This document shows, one piece after another, positions 1 to 8,229 of a stretch of 64,000 bases of DNA. Below the pieces are notes generated by a model. The model worked only from the letters and a program-made list of their open reading frames with translations. It did no database searches and was not told the DNA's origin. Source of the DNA: Lachnospiraceae bacterium. Its GTDB lineage: Bacteria > Bacillota > Clostridia > Lachnospirales > Lachnospiraceae. The stretch covers positions 20,957-84,956 of the forward strand of contig JAFTWC010000029.1 in the NCBI GenBank assembly GCA_017465475.1, in the 5' to 3' direction. The stretch's first letter is position 1; each line of letters starts with the position of its first letter. Position numbers and translations under genes: made by a program.

Positions 1-1
1 G

Positions 2-1747
2 TTGGTGTTATGCTTTTTATTAATTGTGATAGGAATTGTAATTCCTGTAATTACTACGTTTTTGCCCAAGATTGTGATTGAACACATCGAGGAGAGAGCG
101 GCAATGAAAGAGGTTCTGACAGTTACGTTAATCGGAACAGGACTATTGGCTTTGTGTGCCGGAGGTAAAGTATTCTTTGAAAAGCTGTTGTATTTTCAGA
201 AGTTTCGCATGAATACTCACTATACGGAAATGGTGGCCATAAAAGGAATGACAGCGGATTATTGTCACCAGGAAACAGAACGGTTCCGCAAATTACATAC
301 GGAGAGTGCAGGGGCATGCAACGGAAATTATTCTCCCATGATTCAGGTGTACGATGTGGGAATCGGTCTTTTTACAAGTGCTTTGGGATTCGGGTTATAC
401 TTTGGAATTCTGGCACGTTTACATATAGGACTGGTGCTGTTTTTGATTGTGGTGACGGTGTGTAGTTGTCTGCTGAATCATAAGGTAATCCGGTGGACAG
501 AAAAGCACCGGGAGGAAAAGGTGCGGTATCAGCAGAGAACAGACTATTTGACAAGTGTGTCCGGGGATATAAAGTCAGCAAAGGATATTCGGTTGTACCG
601 GATGAACCGGTGGCTGTCGGATGTGTACCGTAAGAACGTAGAGGGCTTAAACGGATGGTATCGCAGATATACAAAGGCTGTGTTAGGTGTGGCGGCAGGA
701 GATGCAGGATTGTCTCTGGTACGGGAAGTGGTTGCTTATCTGTATTTGTTGTATCTTGTTTTAACGAAAGATATGGCTGTTGCGGATTTTGTGTTGTACT
801 TCGGAGTGATTACCGGATTCTCTGCCTGGTTGTCCGGATTGTTCGGTCAGGTAACGGCACTTTCCCGTATCAGCAGTTCCGTAGATTATGTACGTACTTT
901 TTTAGCGTATCCGGATACCTACACGAGAGAAGGAGGATGCGAACTTCCGAAAGATTCGGAGGGACCGAAAGAACTGTCCCTTTGCAATGTAAGTTATCGC
1001 TATGAGGGAGCAAAGCAGGATACCTTGTCCGGTCTTACGTTGACCGTTGCTCCCGGTGAACATCTGGCTATTGTCGGATTAAACGGTGCGGGAAAGACCA
1101 CCCTTGTAAAGCTTTTGTGCGGGCTTACCGATTCGACGGAAGGTTTTGTCCGTTATAACGGAGTAGATGTGAAAGCATATAACAGAGAGGCTTACTACGG
1201 ATTGTTTTCTGCGGTGTTTCAACAATTCTCCCTGCTGCCGGTTACTTTCGCAGAAGCAGTGGCTGAAGATGAGCCGGGGAAGATTGACAGAAATAAGGTG
1301 GAAGCGTGTTTGAAAACCGCCGGACTATGGGAAAAAATCGGGTCTCTTTCAAAGGGCATGGACAGCGAATACAGCAGAGCGGTGAATGATGAAGGAACGG
1401 AGCTTTCCGGCGGTCAGGTGCAGAAATTATTGTTGGCAAGAGCCCTGTACCGAAATGCACCGTTTATGGTACTGGATGAGCCTACAGCTGCATTGGATCC
1501 GATTGCGGAAAGTAATTTATATGAAATGTACCATGAAGTGATGAAGGACTGCTCTACGGTGTTTATTTCTCATCGTTTGGCATCCACCCGGTTTTGCGAC
1601 CGTATTGTACTGATGGAGGACGGGAAGATTATCGAGGAAGGAACTCATACAGAGCTTCTTGCAAAACAAGGGCGGTATTTTGAACTGTACGAGACTCAGG
1701 CGAAGTATTATAGGGAGCATGCGGAAGAAGGAGGTGTTGCAGAATGA
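2..1747 (+). CDS. ABC exporter, fused permease-ATPase, subunit 1 (5' truncated)
   Basis: Half-transporter of the MsbA/LmrA type. An N-terminal membrane region (about residues 1-290 of the visible part, several hydrophobic helices) is followed by an ATPase domain. Walker A GLNGAGKTT lies near residue 359, signature LSGGQ near 467, and Walker B with D-loop VLDEPTAALDP near 490. The reading frame is open to the window edge, so the true start lies upstream. It overlaps the next, similar gene by 4 bp (ATGA), so the two most likely form a heterodimeric exporter. The substrate cannot be read from the sequence; peptides, lipids and drugs are all possible. Confidence 0.9.
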   Translation: MVLCFLLIVIGIVIPVITTFLPKIVIEHIEERAAMKEVLTVTLIGTGLLALCAGGKVFFEKLLYFQKFRMNTHYTEMVAIKGMTADYCHQETERFRKLHTESAGACNGNYSPMIQVYDVGIGLFTSALGFGLYFGILARLHIGLVLFLIVVTVCSCLLNHKVIRWTEKHREEKVRYQQRTDYLTSVSGDIKSAKDIRLYRMNRWLSDVYRKNVEGLNGWYRRYTKAVLGVAAGDAGLSLVREVVAYLYLLYLVLTKDMAVADFVLYFGVITGFSAWLSGLFGQVTALSRISSSVDYVRTFLAYPDTYTREGGCELPKDSEGPKELSLCNVSYRYEGAKQDTLSGLTLTVAPGEHLAIVGLNGAGKTTLVKLLCGLTDSTEGFVRYNGVDVKAYNREAYYGLFSAVFQQFSLLPVTFAEAVAEDEPGKIDRNKVEACLKTAGLWEKIGSLSKGMDSEYSRAVNDEGTELSGGQVQKLLLARALYRNAPFMVLDEPTAALDPIAESNLYEMYHEVMKDCSTVFISHRLASTRFCDRIVLMEDGKIIEEGTHTELLAKQGRYFELYETQAKYYREHAEEGGVAE

Positions 1748-3612
1748 AAGACAGAATTACCATAAAGGAACGGGTGAAAATCACCGGCCGCGGTATCGGA
1801 ATTTTACGAAAGTATTGTCCGGGGCTGGCAGGCGGGAAAGCAGTATCGGCATTGATTGCGGCGATACAACCGTTACTTTCTGTGTGGCTTTCGGCTAAAA
1901 TCATTAATGAACTGGCAGGAGCACGACGGACAACCTATCTGTTGACATATGTGGCAGCGGTGGTACTTTGCAATTTTCTTCTGCTTCTTATGAAAAGTAT
2001 GGTAGACCGGGTGACGGAAGAAAAGGAAGCCCAAATGTGGAACTTTTTCGGAAAGGTGTTTGCCGACAAATCCATGACCATGGATTATGCTGATTTAGAG
2101 GATGTTAGGGTGTTACAGAAAAAGCAGGAGGCATCGGAAAATCTGTTTATGTTCGGAAACGGGCTGGGACAGCTTGTATGGGGGATAAACAGTCTGGTGA
2201 ACGCAACGGCAAGTATTGTACTTTCTTTATCGCTTACCGTAACCTTGTTTTTCACGGATACCGGCAACGGTTGGATGGATTCTCCCCTTTGGATTGTGGG
2301 AATCGGGGGTTGCGTGATCGTGGGAGGCATTGCAAATGCAAATGCGACACGAAAGGAAAACTCTGTATTTGAAACCTGGTGTAAAGAGACTGTATGGTTT
2401 AACCGGGCATTCATGTTTTTCGGGCATGAACTTGCGAAATCCCCGGAGCGTGCAAAGGATGTAAGAATTTATAGTCAGCATAAAGCGGCAACCAGAGCAT
2501 TTGCTGAGATGAGAAAGAGAGATGAGGCTGTGGGAGGTTACCTGCGTGTTATGGCCACCTATCCGGCACTGGCAGCGGTAGTGGTGGGTATCGGTACCGT
2601 AGTATGTTGGGTGTTTGTGGTGCTAAAGGCTTCCTTGGGTGCCTTTGGTGTGGGAAGTATTGTCCAGTATATCGGAGCGTTGGGGAAACTTTCCACCGGT
2701 GTACAGGATATGATGTTTGTGGTGGCGGATAATGAGGTGTATTGCAGACATTTGAAAGGTTTGTACGAGTATCTGGATATTCCGAACCGTAAAGAAGAAG
2801 GAACGCGGACCCTGGCCCCGGATGTTTTCGGCGACGGAAACGATGGACACGAAGCGGATTATGAAATCGAGTTTTGCAATGTCAGTTTCCGGTATCCGGG
2901 TGCAGAAGAATACTCTTTACGCAATCTTTCCCTTAAGTTTAAGATAGGAGAGAGACTGGCAATCGTTGGGAAAAACGGTTCGGGCAAAACTACCTTTATC
3001 AAGCTGTTATGCAGACTGTACGATCCGACAGAGGGAGAAATCCGGTTAAACGGTGTGGATATCAGAGAGTATGCGTACGAAGAATATTTGCGCATCTTTT
3101 CCGTGGTATTTCAGGACTTCAAGCTGTTTTCCTTCTCTTTGGGACAAAATGTGGCTACAGACATGGAATACGACAGGGAGAAAGCAGAGAAGTGTCTTAT
3201 AAAAGCCGGATTTACAGAACGGTTAAAAGCAATGCCTAACGGTTTGGATACTGCTATGTATAAGGATTTTGAATCGGAGGGGGTGGAGATTTCCGGTGGC
3301 GAGGCGCAGAAAGTAGCACTGGCACGGGCCTTATATAAAGACGCACCGATCGTTGTATTGGATGAACCGACGGCAGCCCTGGACCCGATTGCAGAAGCGG
3401 AGGTTTATACGAAGTTTAATGAGTTAATCGGCGAGAAAACAGCTATCTATATCAGTCATCGGTTATCCTCCTGTAAGTTCTGTGATGAAATTGCAGTGTT
3501 TGACGAGGGAACGGTGGTACAGAGAGGTGCCCATGAGGAATTATTACGGGAAGAAGATGGGCTGTACCATAAGTTGTGGACAGCACAGGCGCAGTATTAT
3601 GAAGCGGGGTAG
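1744..3612 (+). CDS. ABC exporter, fused permease-ATPase, subunit 2
   Basis: This 622-residue protein is the second half of the heterodimeric exporter. A membrane domain occupies about residues 25-330. The ATPase domain follows with Walker A GKNGSGKTT near residue 409, signature ISGGE near 516, and Walker B VVLDEPTAALDP near 536. The signature reads SGGE instead of SGGQ. The ATG start overlaps the stop of the upstream subunit in an ATGA junction, which suggests translational coupling. No terminator is evident after the stop. A strong new promoter begins about 10 bp downstream, so the following gene has its own transcription. Confidence 0.93.
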   Translation: MKDRITIKERVKITGRGIGILRKYCPGLAGGKAVSALIAAIQPLLSVWLSAKIINELAGARRTTYLLTYVAAVVLCNFLLLLMKSMVDRVTEEKEAQMWNFFGKVFADKSMTMDYADLEDVRVLQKKQEASENLFMFGNGLGQLVWGINSLVNATASIVLSLSLTVTLFFTDTGNGWMDSPLWIVGIGGCVIVGGIANANATRKENSVFETWCKETVWFNRAFMFFGHELAKSPERAKDVRIYSQHKAATRAFAEMRKRDEAVGGYLRVMATYPALAAVVVGIGTVVCWVFVVLKASLGAFGVGSIVQYIGALGKLSTGVQDMMFVVADNEVYCRHLKGLYEYLDIPNRKEEGTRTLAPDVFGDGNDGHEADYEIEFCNVSFRYPGAEEYSLRNLSLKFKIGERLAIVGKNGSGKTTFIKLLCRLYDPTEGEIRLNGVDIREYAYEEYLRIFSVVFQDFKLFSFSLGQNVATDMEYDREKAEKCLIKAGFTERLKAMPNGLDTAMYKDFESEGVEISGGEAQKVALARALYKDAPIVVLDEPTAALDPIAEAEVYTKFNELIGEKTAIYISHRLSSCKFCDEIAVFDEGTVVQRGAHEELLREEDGLYHKLWTAQAQYYEAG

Positions 3613-3621
3613 TGTTAAAAG

Positions 3622-3650
3622 TTGACAATATGGCATATATGCCATATAAT
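3622..3650 (+). promoter_or_regulatory. Consensus sigma-A promoter with a 20-bp palindromic operator in its spacer
   Basis: The -35 is TTGACA (3622-3627) and the -10 is TATAAT (3645-3650) with 17 bp between them, a perfect match to consensus. The spacer is occupied by a perfect 20-bp palindrome, ATATGGCATATATGCCATAT (3628-3647), which runs into the -10 box. A bound dimer would block RNA polymerase. The nearest candidate is the HTH protein encoded directly downstream, so autorepression is inferred. Confidence 0.85.
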
Positions 3651-3667
3651 GATTGAAAGGAGTACAG

Positions 3668-3703
3668 ATGAAAAGAAGGTGTGAGTCTAATGAAGAACTT
3701 TGA
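3668..3703 (+). other. Possible 11-codon leader ORF before the HTH gene
   Basis: ATG at 3668 lies 5 bp after a good AAGGAG (3657-3662) and opens an 11-codon frame (MKRRCESNEEL) that ends inside the start of the HTH gene in another frame. It could couple translation to the ATG at 3690, or simply be a chance frame. Only the sequence signals support it. Confidence 0.3.
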
Positions 3704-3974
3704 TGATTTTTTAGAAAACCAATTACAGGATGAGGAGTTTCGGAAAGAATATGAGAGTATGCAACCGGAATTTGATGTTATCAAGGCGATGGTTGCAGCC
3801 AGAACTTCTCAGAATCTGACGCAAAAGGAATTGGCGGAACGTACCGGAATTCATCAGGCGGACATCAGCAAGCTGGAAAACGGAACGAGGAATCCGTCGT
3901 TAAATTTGCTGAAACGTTTAGCGGAGGGGATGGGAATGGTGCTAAAAGTAGAGTTTATTCCTAAGGAAAAGTAG
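3690..3974 (+). CDS. XRE/Cro-type HTH regulator, HigA-like
   Basis: A protein of 94 residues with an acidic N-terminal helix and a canonical five-helix HTH. The motif runs NLTQKELAERTGIHQADISK, followed by LENGTRNPS. The layout resembles HigA-type antitoxin/repressors, but no HigB/RelE toxin gene is next to it: upstream is an ABC exporter and downstream a glycosidase. The start is taken as ATG 3690, 10 bp after AGAAGG; an in-frame GTG at 3681 sits too close to that RBS. A consensus promoter filled by a palindrome immediately upstream suggests that it represses itself and, through readthrough, the glycosidase gene 14 bp downstream. Confidence 0.85.
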   Translation: MKNFDDFLENQLQDEEFRKEYESMQPEFDVIKAMVAARTSQNLTQKELAERTGIHQADISKLENGTRNPSLNLLKRLAEGMGMVLKVEFIPKEK

Positions 3975-3988
3975 AAGGAGATGTGACT

Positions 3989-5983
3989 ATGATAGAAAGA
4001 TTCAGATTCGGAACCCCGATTGAGACTTGCGCAGTTGTAGAGCAACTTCCCGTTACGGAAGGGATGCTTCCGTTCTTTGAGATTAGCAGTAAAAATGGGA
4101 TTACAGAGTTCGTCTATAAGCTTGCGGATAAGGATATCGTTTACGGTCTGGGAGAACAGGTTCGCGGTATCAATAAGCGGGGGTGGTGCTATGTCAGCAG
4201 TAACAGTGATAACCCGCATCATCAGGAAGATACCCGGTCTTTATACGGTTCTCATAATTTTATGATTGTTTCCGGAAGAGAGCTATTTGGCGTATTTTTC
4301 GATTATGCAGGAAAAGTTACCTTTGATGTGGGGTATACCAATCGAGATATCTTATGTATCATGCCGGAAGATTTAAATCTGGATGTATATGTGATTACCG
4401 GAGAGAGTGAAAAAGACATTGTAAAGCAGTTTCGTAAGCTTATCGGACGGAGTTATATTGCACCGAAGTGGGCCTTTGGCTACGGTCAGAGCCGTTGGGG
4501 CTATAAGGATGCGAAGGATATTCGTCAGGTGGCGGAGGAGTACCGGAAGCGTAACATTCCGTTAGACAGTATTTATATGGATATTGATTATATGGAGCGA
4601 TACAAAGACTTTACGATTGATGAGGAAGCGTTCCCGGAGTTTGAGGACTTTTGTGCCGAAATGAAAGCACAGGGGATTCATTTGGTGCCGATTATCGATG
4701 CGGGAGTAAAAATAGAAGAGGGCTATGATGTTTACGAAGAGGGAGTGAAGAACGATTATTTCTGTAAGGATGCAAAGGGAAAGGACTTTGTGGGTGCGGT
4801 TTGGCCGGGCAGAGTGCACTTTCCGGATTTTCTAAAGTCTGAGACAAGAAACTGGTTCGGACAGAAGTATAAGTTTTTGTTGGATAAGGGCATCGATGGG
4901 TTCTGGAATGACATGAATGAACCGGCAATTTTCTATACGGAAGAACGTCTTGCAAGTGTAATGGAACGTATCAGTGAGCTTAGTAAAGAAAATCTCGATG
5001 TGAACAGTTATTTTGAGTTTACGGGTTTGGTGGCCGGCATCGGTAATAATGTGGGAGATTATGAGACTTTCTTCCATGATATGGAGGGGAAGAAGGTGCC
5101 CCACAGTAAGGTCCACAACCTTTACGGCTATAACATGACAAAGGCGGCGGGAGAGGCTTTTGAAATGCTTTCGCCGGACAAGAGAATCCTTATGTTTTCC
5201 CGGTCGTCCTATATCGGTGCCCATCGGTACGGCGGTATTTGGCAGGGAGATAATAAGTCCTGGTGGTCTCATCTTTTGATGAATCTGCAGATGATGCCTT
5301 CTTTGAATATGGCGGGATTTCTTTATACCGGTGCGGATGTGGGAGGCTTCGGCAGCGACGTAACGGAGGATTTGATGCTTCGGTGGTTACAGCTTGCGGT
5401 ATTTACGCCACTGATGCGAAATCATTCCTGCAGAGGAACAAGAGAACAGGAATTATATCGGTTTGATAATTGTGATGACTGTAAGAAGATGATAGAGATT
5501 CGTTACGGACTTGTTCCGTATCTTTACAGTGAATATATGAAAGCAGTATTAAGCGATGAGATGATGTTCCGGCCTCTTTCCTTTGACTTCCCGACAGATG
5601 CGGATGCGAGAGGTGTGGAGGATCAGTTACTCCTGGGAAACGAGCTTATGATTGCACCGGTCTATACCCCAAATGCCACGGGACGGTATGTGTATTTGCC
5701 GGAGGAGATGATGTGTGTACGGATGCGGAGTCTTGACGATTACGAGACAAACACATTGGCAGCGGGGCATCATTTTGTAAAGGCAGAACTGAACGAGCTT
5801 GTATTTTTTATCCGGAACGGAAAGGCAATCCCGGTAGGGAAAACGGCAATGAATACAAAGAAGCTGGATGCTGCAACGCTTATGTTACTCGGATTCGAAG
5901 GTGCGGAGTACGATTTGTATGAAGATGACGGATATACGAAGAAGTACGATAGAAGTGCACGAGTGAGAGAAATCAGAAGATAG
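3989..5983 (+). CDS. GH31 alpha-glucosidase
   Basis: A 664-residue glycoside hydrolase of family 31. The catalytic nucleophile is the Asp (about residue 308) in DGFWNDMNEPAIF, and the acid/base region is YTGADVGGFGSDV near residue 447. There is no signal peptide, so the enzyme probably acts in the cytoplasm on imported alpha-linked oligosaccharides. The exact linkage (1,4; 1,6; isomaltose-type) cannot be read. ATG 3989 is preferred because AGAAGGAG (3973-3980) lies 8 bp upstream; an in-frame GTG at 3983 is too near. The gene follows the HTH gene by 14 bp and ends at a hairpin terminator. Confidence 0.93.
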   Translation: MIERFRFGTPIETCAVVEQLPVTEGMLPFFEISSKNGITEFVYKLADKDIVYGLGEQVRGINKRGWCYVSSNSDNPHHQEDTRSLYGSHNFMIVSGRELFGVFFDYAGKVTFDVGYTNRDILCIMPEDLNLDVYVITGESEKDIVKQFRKLIGRSYIAPKWAFGYGQSRWGYKDAKDIRQVAEEYRKRNIPLDSIYMDIDYMERYKDFTIDEEAFPEFEDFCAEMKAQGIHLVPIIDAGVKIEEGYDVYEEGVKNDYFCKDAKGKDFVGAVWPGRVHFPDFLKSETRNWFGQKYKFLLDKGIDGFWNDMNEPAIFYTEERLASVMERISELSKENLDVNSYFEFTGLVAGIGNNVGDYETFFHDMEGKKVPHSKVHNLYGYNMTKAAGEAFEMLSPDKRILMFSRSSYIGAHRYGGIWQGDNKSWWSHLLMNLQMMPSLNMAGFLYTGADVGGFGSDVTEDLMLRWLQLAVFTPLMRNHSCRGTREQELYRFDNCDDCKKMIEIRYGLVPYLYSEYMKAVLSDEMMFRPLSFDFPTDADARGVEDQLLLGNELMIAPVYTPNATGRYVYLPEEMMCVRMRSLDDYETNTLAAGHHFVKAELNELVFFIRNGKAIPVGKTAMNTKKLDAATLMLLGFEGAEYDLYEDDGYTKKYDRSARVREIRR

Positions 5984-6019
5984 AGACCCTTTTGAAAACT
6001 GAAAATAATGGGACGAGAA

Positions 6020-6055
6020 ACGGCGGTTGCATTGTAAAATGTAATTGCCGTTTTT
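6020..6055 (+). terminator. Intrinsic terminator after GH31 gene
   Basis: A 14-bp stem (ACGGCGGTTGCATT against AATGTAATTGCCGT, including G-U pairs) with a GTAA loop is followed by TTTTT. Confidence 0.8.
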
Positions 6056-6081
6056 GGTATGGAAAATGAAAGGAAATACAG

Positions 6082-6099
6082 ATTGTATACAATTATACA
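6082..6099 (+). promoter_or_regulatory. Overlapping palindromes upstream of gdhA promoter
   Basis: ATTGTATACAAT (6082-6093) is a perfect 12-bp palindrome. It overlaps a second inverted repeat, TGTATA-N4-TATACA (6084-6099). They end 17 bp before the gdhA -35 box. ATTGTATACAAT resembles sites used by GntR/FadR-type regulators, but no such regulator is encoded here, so the assignment is open. Confidence 0.45.
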
Positions 6100-6116
6100 T
6101 TTTTTTAGAAAAACAC

Positions 6117-6145
6117 TTGCACAATAGAAAATCTTGGTGTATAAT
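6117..6145 (+). promoter_or_regulatory. Promoter of gdhA
   Basis: TTGCAC (6117-6122), 17 bp, TATAAT (6140-6145). The predicted start leaves an untranslated leader of about 95 nt that includes a short ORF with its own SD. Confidence 0.75.
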
Positions 6146-6205
6146 ATCGAAGAAGCACGGCGGTGACCCCATTTTTTGGAATGTGATTCCGGAGGGAAAG
6201 ACGTG

Positions 6206-6244
6206 ATGTGCACTATTTTTTTGAGGACGAAAGGAGAGCTTTAA
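6206..6244 (+). other. Possible 12-codon leader peptide upstream of gdhA
   Basis: ATG 6206 is preceded by GGAGGG (6191-6196) at 9 bp. It opens a frame encoding MCTIFLRTKGEL that stops (TAA 6242-6244) one base before the gdhA ATG. The gdhA SD (AAGGAG 6231-6236) lies inside this ORF. Translation of the leader would therefore sweep across the gdhA SD and could couple or modulate gdhA initiation. No run of one amino acid codon points to classical attenuation. Confidence 0.4.
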
Positions 6245-6245
6245 G

Positions 6246-7595
6246 ATGGGATACGTTGATGAAGTAATTGAGTTAGTATCTAAGAAAAACGCTACCGAGC
6301 CGGAGTTCCTTCAGACTGTAGAAGAGGTATTATCCTCCCTGAAGCCGGTTGTAGACAAGAATGAAGCAACTTACAGAAAGGCAGCACTTCTTGAGAGAAT
6401 GTGTGAGCCGGAGAGAGTAATTGAGTTCCGTGTTGCATGGGTTGATGACAATGGTCAGACTCAGGTAAATCGCGGTTATCGTGTACAGTTTAACGGTGCA
6501 ATCGGACCGTACAAGGGAGGCTTACGTTTCCATCCGTCCGTAAACTTATCCATCATGAAGTTCCTCGGTTTCGAGCAGACCTTCAAGAACAGCTTAACGA
6601 CCCTTCCGATGGGTGGTGCAAAGGGTGGTTCCGACTTTGACCCGCGCGGTAAGAGCGATGCTGAAATTATGAGATTCTGTCAGGCATTCATGACTGAGTT
6701 ATATCGTCACATCGGTCCGGACGTAGACGTTCCAGCAGGTGACATCGGTGTAGGCGGACGTGAGATCGGTTATATGTACGGTCAGTACCGTCGCATCAGA
6801 GGCGCATTCGAGAATGGTACCTTAACCGGTAAGGGTCGCTCCTACGGCGGTTCCTTGATTCGTCCGGAAGCTACCGGTTACGGCGCAGTTTATTATTTGT
6901 GTGAAGTATTAAAGCATGAGGGCGAGACCATCGAGGGCAAGACCGTTTCCATTTCCGGTTTCGGTAATGTAGCATGGGGCGCAGCAAAGAAGATTGCTGA
7001 ACTCGGCGGTAAGGCAGTAACTCTTTCCGGTCCGGACGGATATATTTACGATCCGGATGGTGTTGTGACGGAGGAAAAGATTAACTTCCTTCTTGAAATG
7101 AGAAATTCCGGCCGTGATAAGGTTCAGGATTACGCTGATAAGTTTGGTTGTCAGTTCTTCCCGGGTCAGAAGCCGTGGGGCCAGAAGGTTGATATCGTTA
7201 TGCCGTGTGCAACCCAGAACGATGTAAATCTTGACGAGGCTAAGAAGATTGTTGCTAACAACATTAAGTACTACATCGAAGTAGCAAATATGCCGACCAC
7301 CAACGACGCTCTGAGCTTCTTAATGTCTCAGAAGAATATGATCGTTGCTCCGTCTAAGGCTGTAAATGCAGGTGGTGTACTTGTTTCCGGTCTTGAGATG
7401 AGCCAGAACAGCGAGAGATACAGCTGGACTGCAGAAGAAGTTGATGCAAAGCTTCATCAGATTATGATCGGTATTCACGATTCTTCCGCAGCAGCAGCTG
7501 AAGAGTACGGCTTAGGTTATAATCTTGTGGCAGGTGCTAACATCGCAGGCTTCTTGAAGGTTGCTGATGCAATGCTGTCTCAGGGTGTATTCTAA
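6246..7595 (+). CDS. gdhA: NADP-type glutamate dehydrogenase
   Basis: This 449-residue enzyme catalyses reductive amination of 2-oxoglutarate with ammonia to glutamate, or the reverse. The Glu/Leu/Phe/Val dehydrogenase dimerisation domain contains the catalytic lysine motif PMGGAKGGSDFDPRGKS (Lys near residue 126). A C-terminal Rossmann domain carries SGFGNVAWGAAKK. Length matches hexameric bacterial GdhA of the small type. ATG 6246 is 9 bp after AAGGAG. The gene is monocistronic between its own promoter and a terminator. Codon use (GGT, GTA, AAG rich) suggests high expression relative to neighbours. Confidence 0.96.
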   Translation: MGYVDEVIELVSKKNATEPEFLQTVEEVLSSLKPVVDKNEATYRKAALLERMCEPERVIEFRVAWVDDNGQTQVNRGYRVQFNGAIGPYKGGLRFHPSVNLSIMKFLGFEQTFKNSLTTLPMGGAKGGSDFDPRGKSDAEIMRFCQAFMTELYRHIGPDVDVPAGDIGVGGREIGYMYGQYRRIRGAFENGTLTGKGRSYGGSLIRPEATGYGAVYYLCEVLKHEGETIEGKTVSISGFGNVAWGAAKKIAELGGKAVTLSGPDGYIYDPDGVVTEEKINFLLEMRNSGRDKVQDYADKFGCQFFPGQKPWGQKVDIVMPCATQNDVNLDEAKKIVANNIKYYIEVANMPTTNDALSFLMSQKNMIVAPSKAVNAGGVLVSGLEMSQNSERYSWTAEEVDAKLHQIMIGIHDSSAAAAEEYGLGYNLVAGANIAGFLKVADAMLSQGVF

Positions 7596-7625
7596 TACAT
7601 ACGCGTGAGAATATTTGTTTGAAAG

Positions 7626-7663
7626 AAAGAGATCCGTAAACAAAGGTTTATGGGTCTCTTTTA
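7626..7663 (+). terminator. Intrinsic terminator after gdhA
   Basis: The stem pairs AAAGAGATCCGTAAAC with GTTTATGGGTCTCTTT around an AAAG loop, and the T-rich end lies within the 3' arm and tail. Confidence 0.75.
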
Positions 7664-7674
7664 TGTTGAAATAC

Positions 7675-7703
7675 TTGCAAAAAGCGGGTCTTTGTGCTAT
7701 ATT
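7675..7703 (+). promoter_or_regulatory. Promoter of the DUF6465 gene
   Basis: TTGCAA (7675-7680), 17 bp, TATATT (7698-7703). Confidence 0.65.
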
Positions 7704-7750
7704 CAATATGAAAGTTGCAATAAACATAGTTTCTGAACGGAGGATTTGAT

Positions 7751-8125
7751 ATGGCAAAAAAAGCAACCGGTAAAAAGGTAGCAGAGGAAGTGAAGGAAAT
7801 GAAAGTGACAGCAGCAGAAACGGTAGCCAAAGTGCAGCCGGCAGAGGAAAAAGTAGCAAAAGAGATGAAGAAACCGGGAAGTGTGAATAAGAGTACGGCA
7901 GCGAAGGCTGTGGAAAAGAAGCCGGAAAAGAAGGATGAAGTATTTGTTCAGTTTGCAGGTGAAGAGTATGCTGTGGCTGAGGTTATGGAGAAAGTGAAAG
8001 CTGCTTATGTGGCAGAAGGTCACAGAGCTTCCGGTGTTAAGTCGGTTCGTTTATATATTAAGCCGGAAGAAAGAAAGGCTTATTATGTAATCAACGATAA
8101 GGCGGCAGGAAGTATTGATTTATAA
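7751..8125 (+). CDS. DUF6465-type protein with Lys/Ala/Glu-rich N-terminus
   Basis: A 124-residue protein of unknown function. Residues 1-60 are low-complexity and rich in Lys, Ala, Glu and Val, histone-tail-like in composition and probably disordered. Residues 62-124 form a compact domain (VFVQFAGEEYAVAEVMEKVK, then YIKPEERKAYYVINDK) that resembles the DUF6465 family common in Lachnospiraceae. The basic tail could bind nucleic acid or another polyanion, but that is inference. It is a single gene with its own promoter and RBS (CGGAGG 8 bp before ATG). Confidence 0.75.
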   Translation: MAKKATGKKVAEEVKEMKVTAAETVAKVQPAEEKVAKEMKKPGSVNKSTAAKAVEKKPEKKDEVFVQFAGEEYAVAEVMEKVKAAYVAEGHRASGVKSVRLYIKPEERKAYYVINDKAAGSIDL

Positions 8126-8149
8126 GAAGAAATGATTTATGCGCTTTGG

Positions 8150-8171
8150 ACGGAGGAGGTAGCTTCTCCGT
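8150..8171 (+). terminator. Weak hairpin after the DUF6465 gene
   Basis: A 9-bp stem, ACGGAGGAG with CTTCTCCGT, closes a GTAG loop. The downstream T tract is interrupted (TCACTTCATTTT), so termination strength is uncertain. Confidence 0.45.
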
Positions 8172-8229
8172 TCACTTCATTTTATGACTGTTTTTTATCA
8201 AAAAACGCGCAAGAAAGGATATGGGAGCA

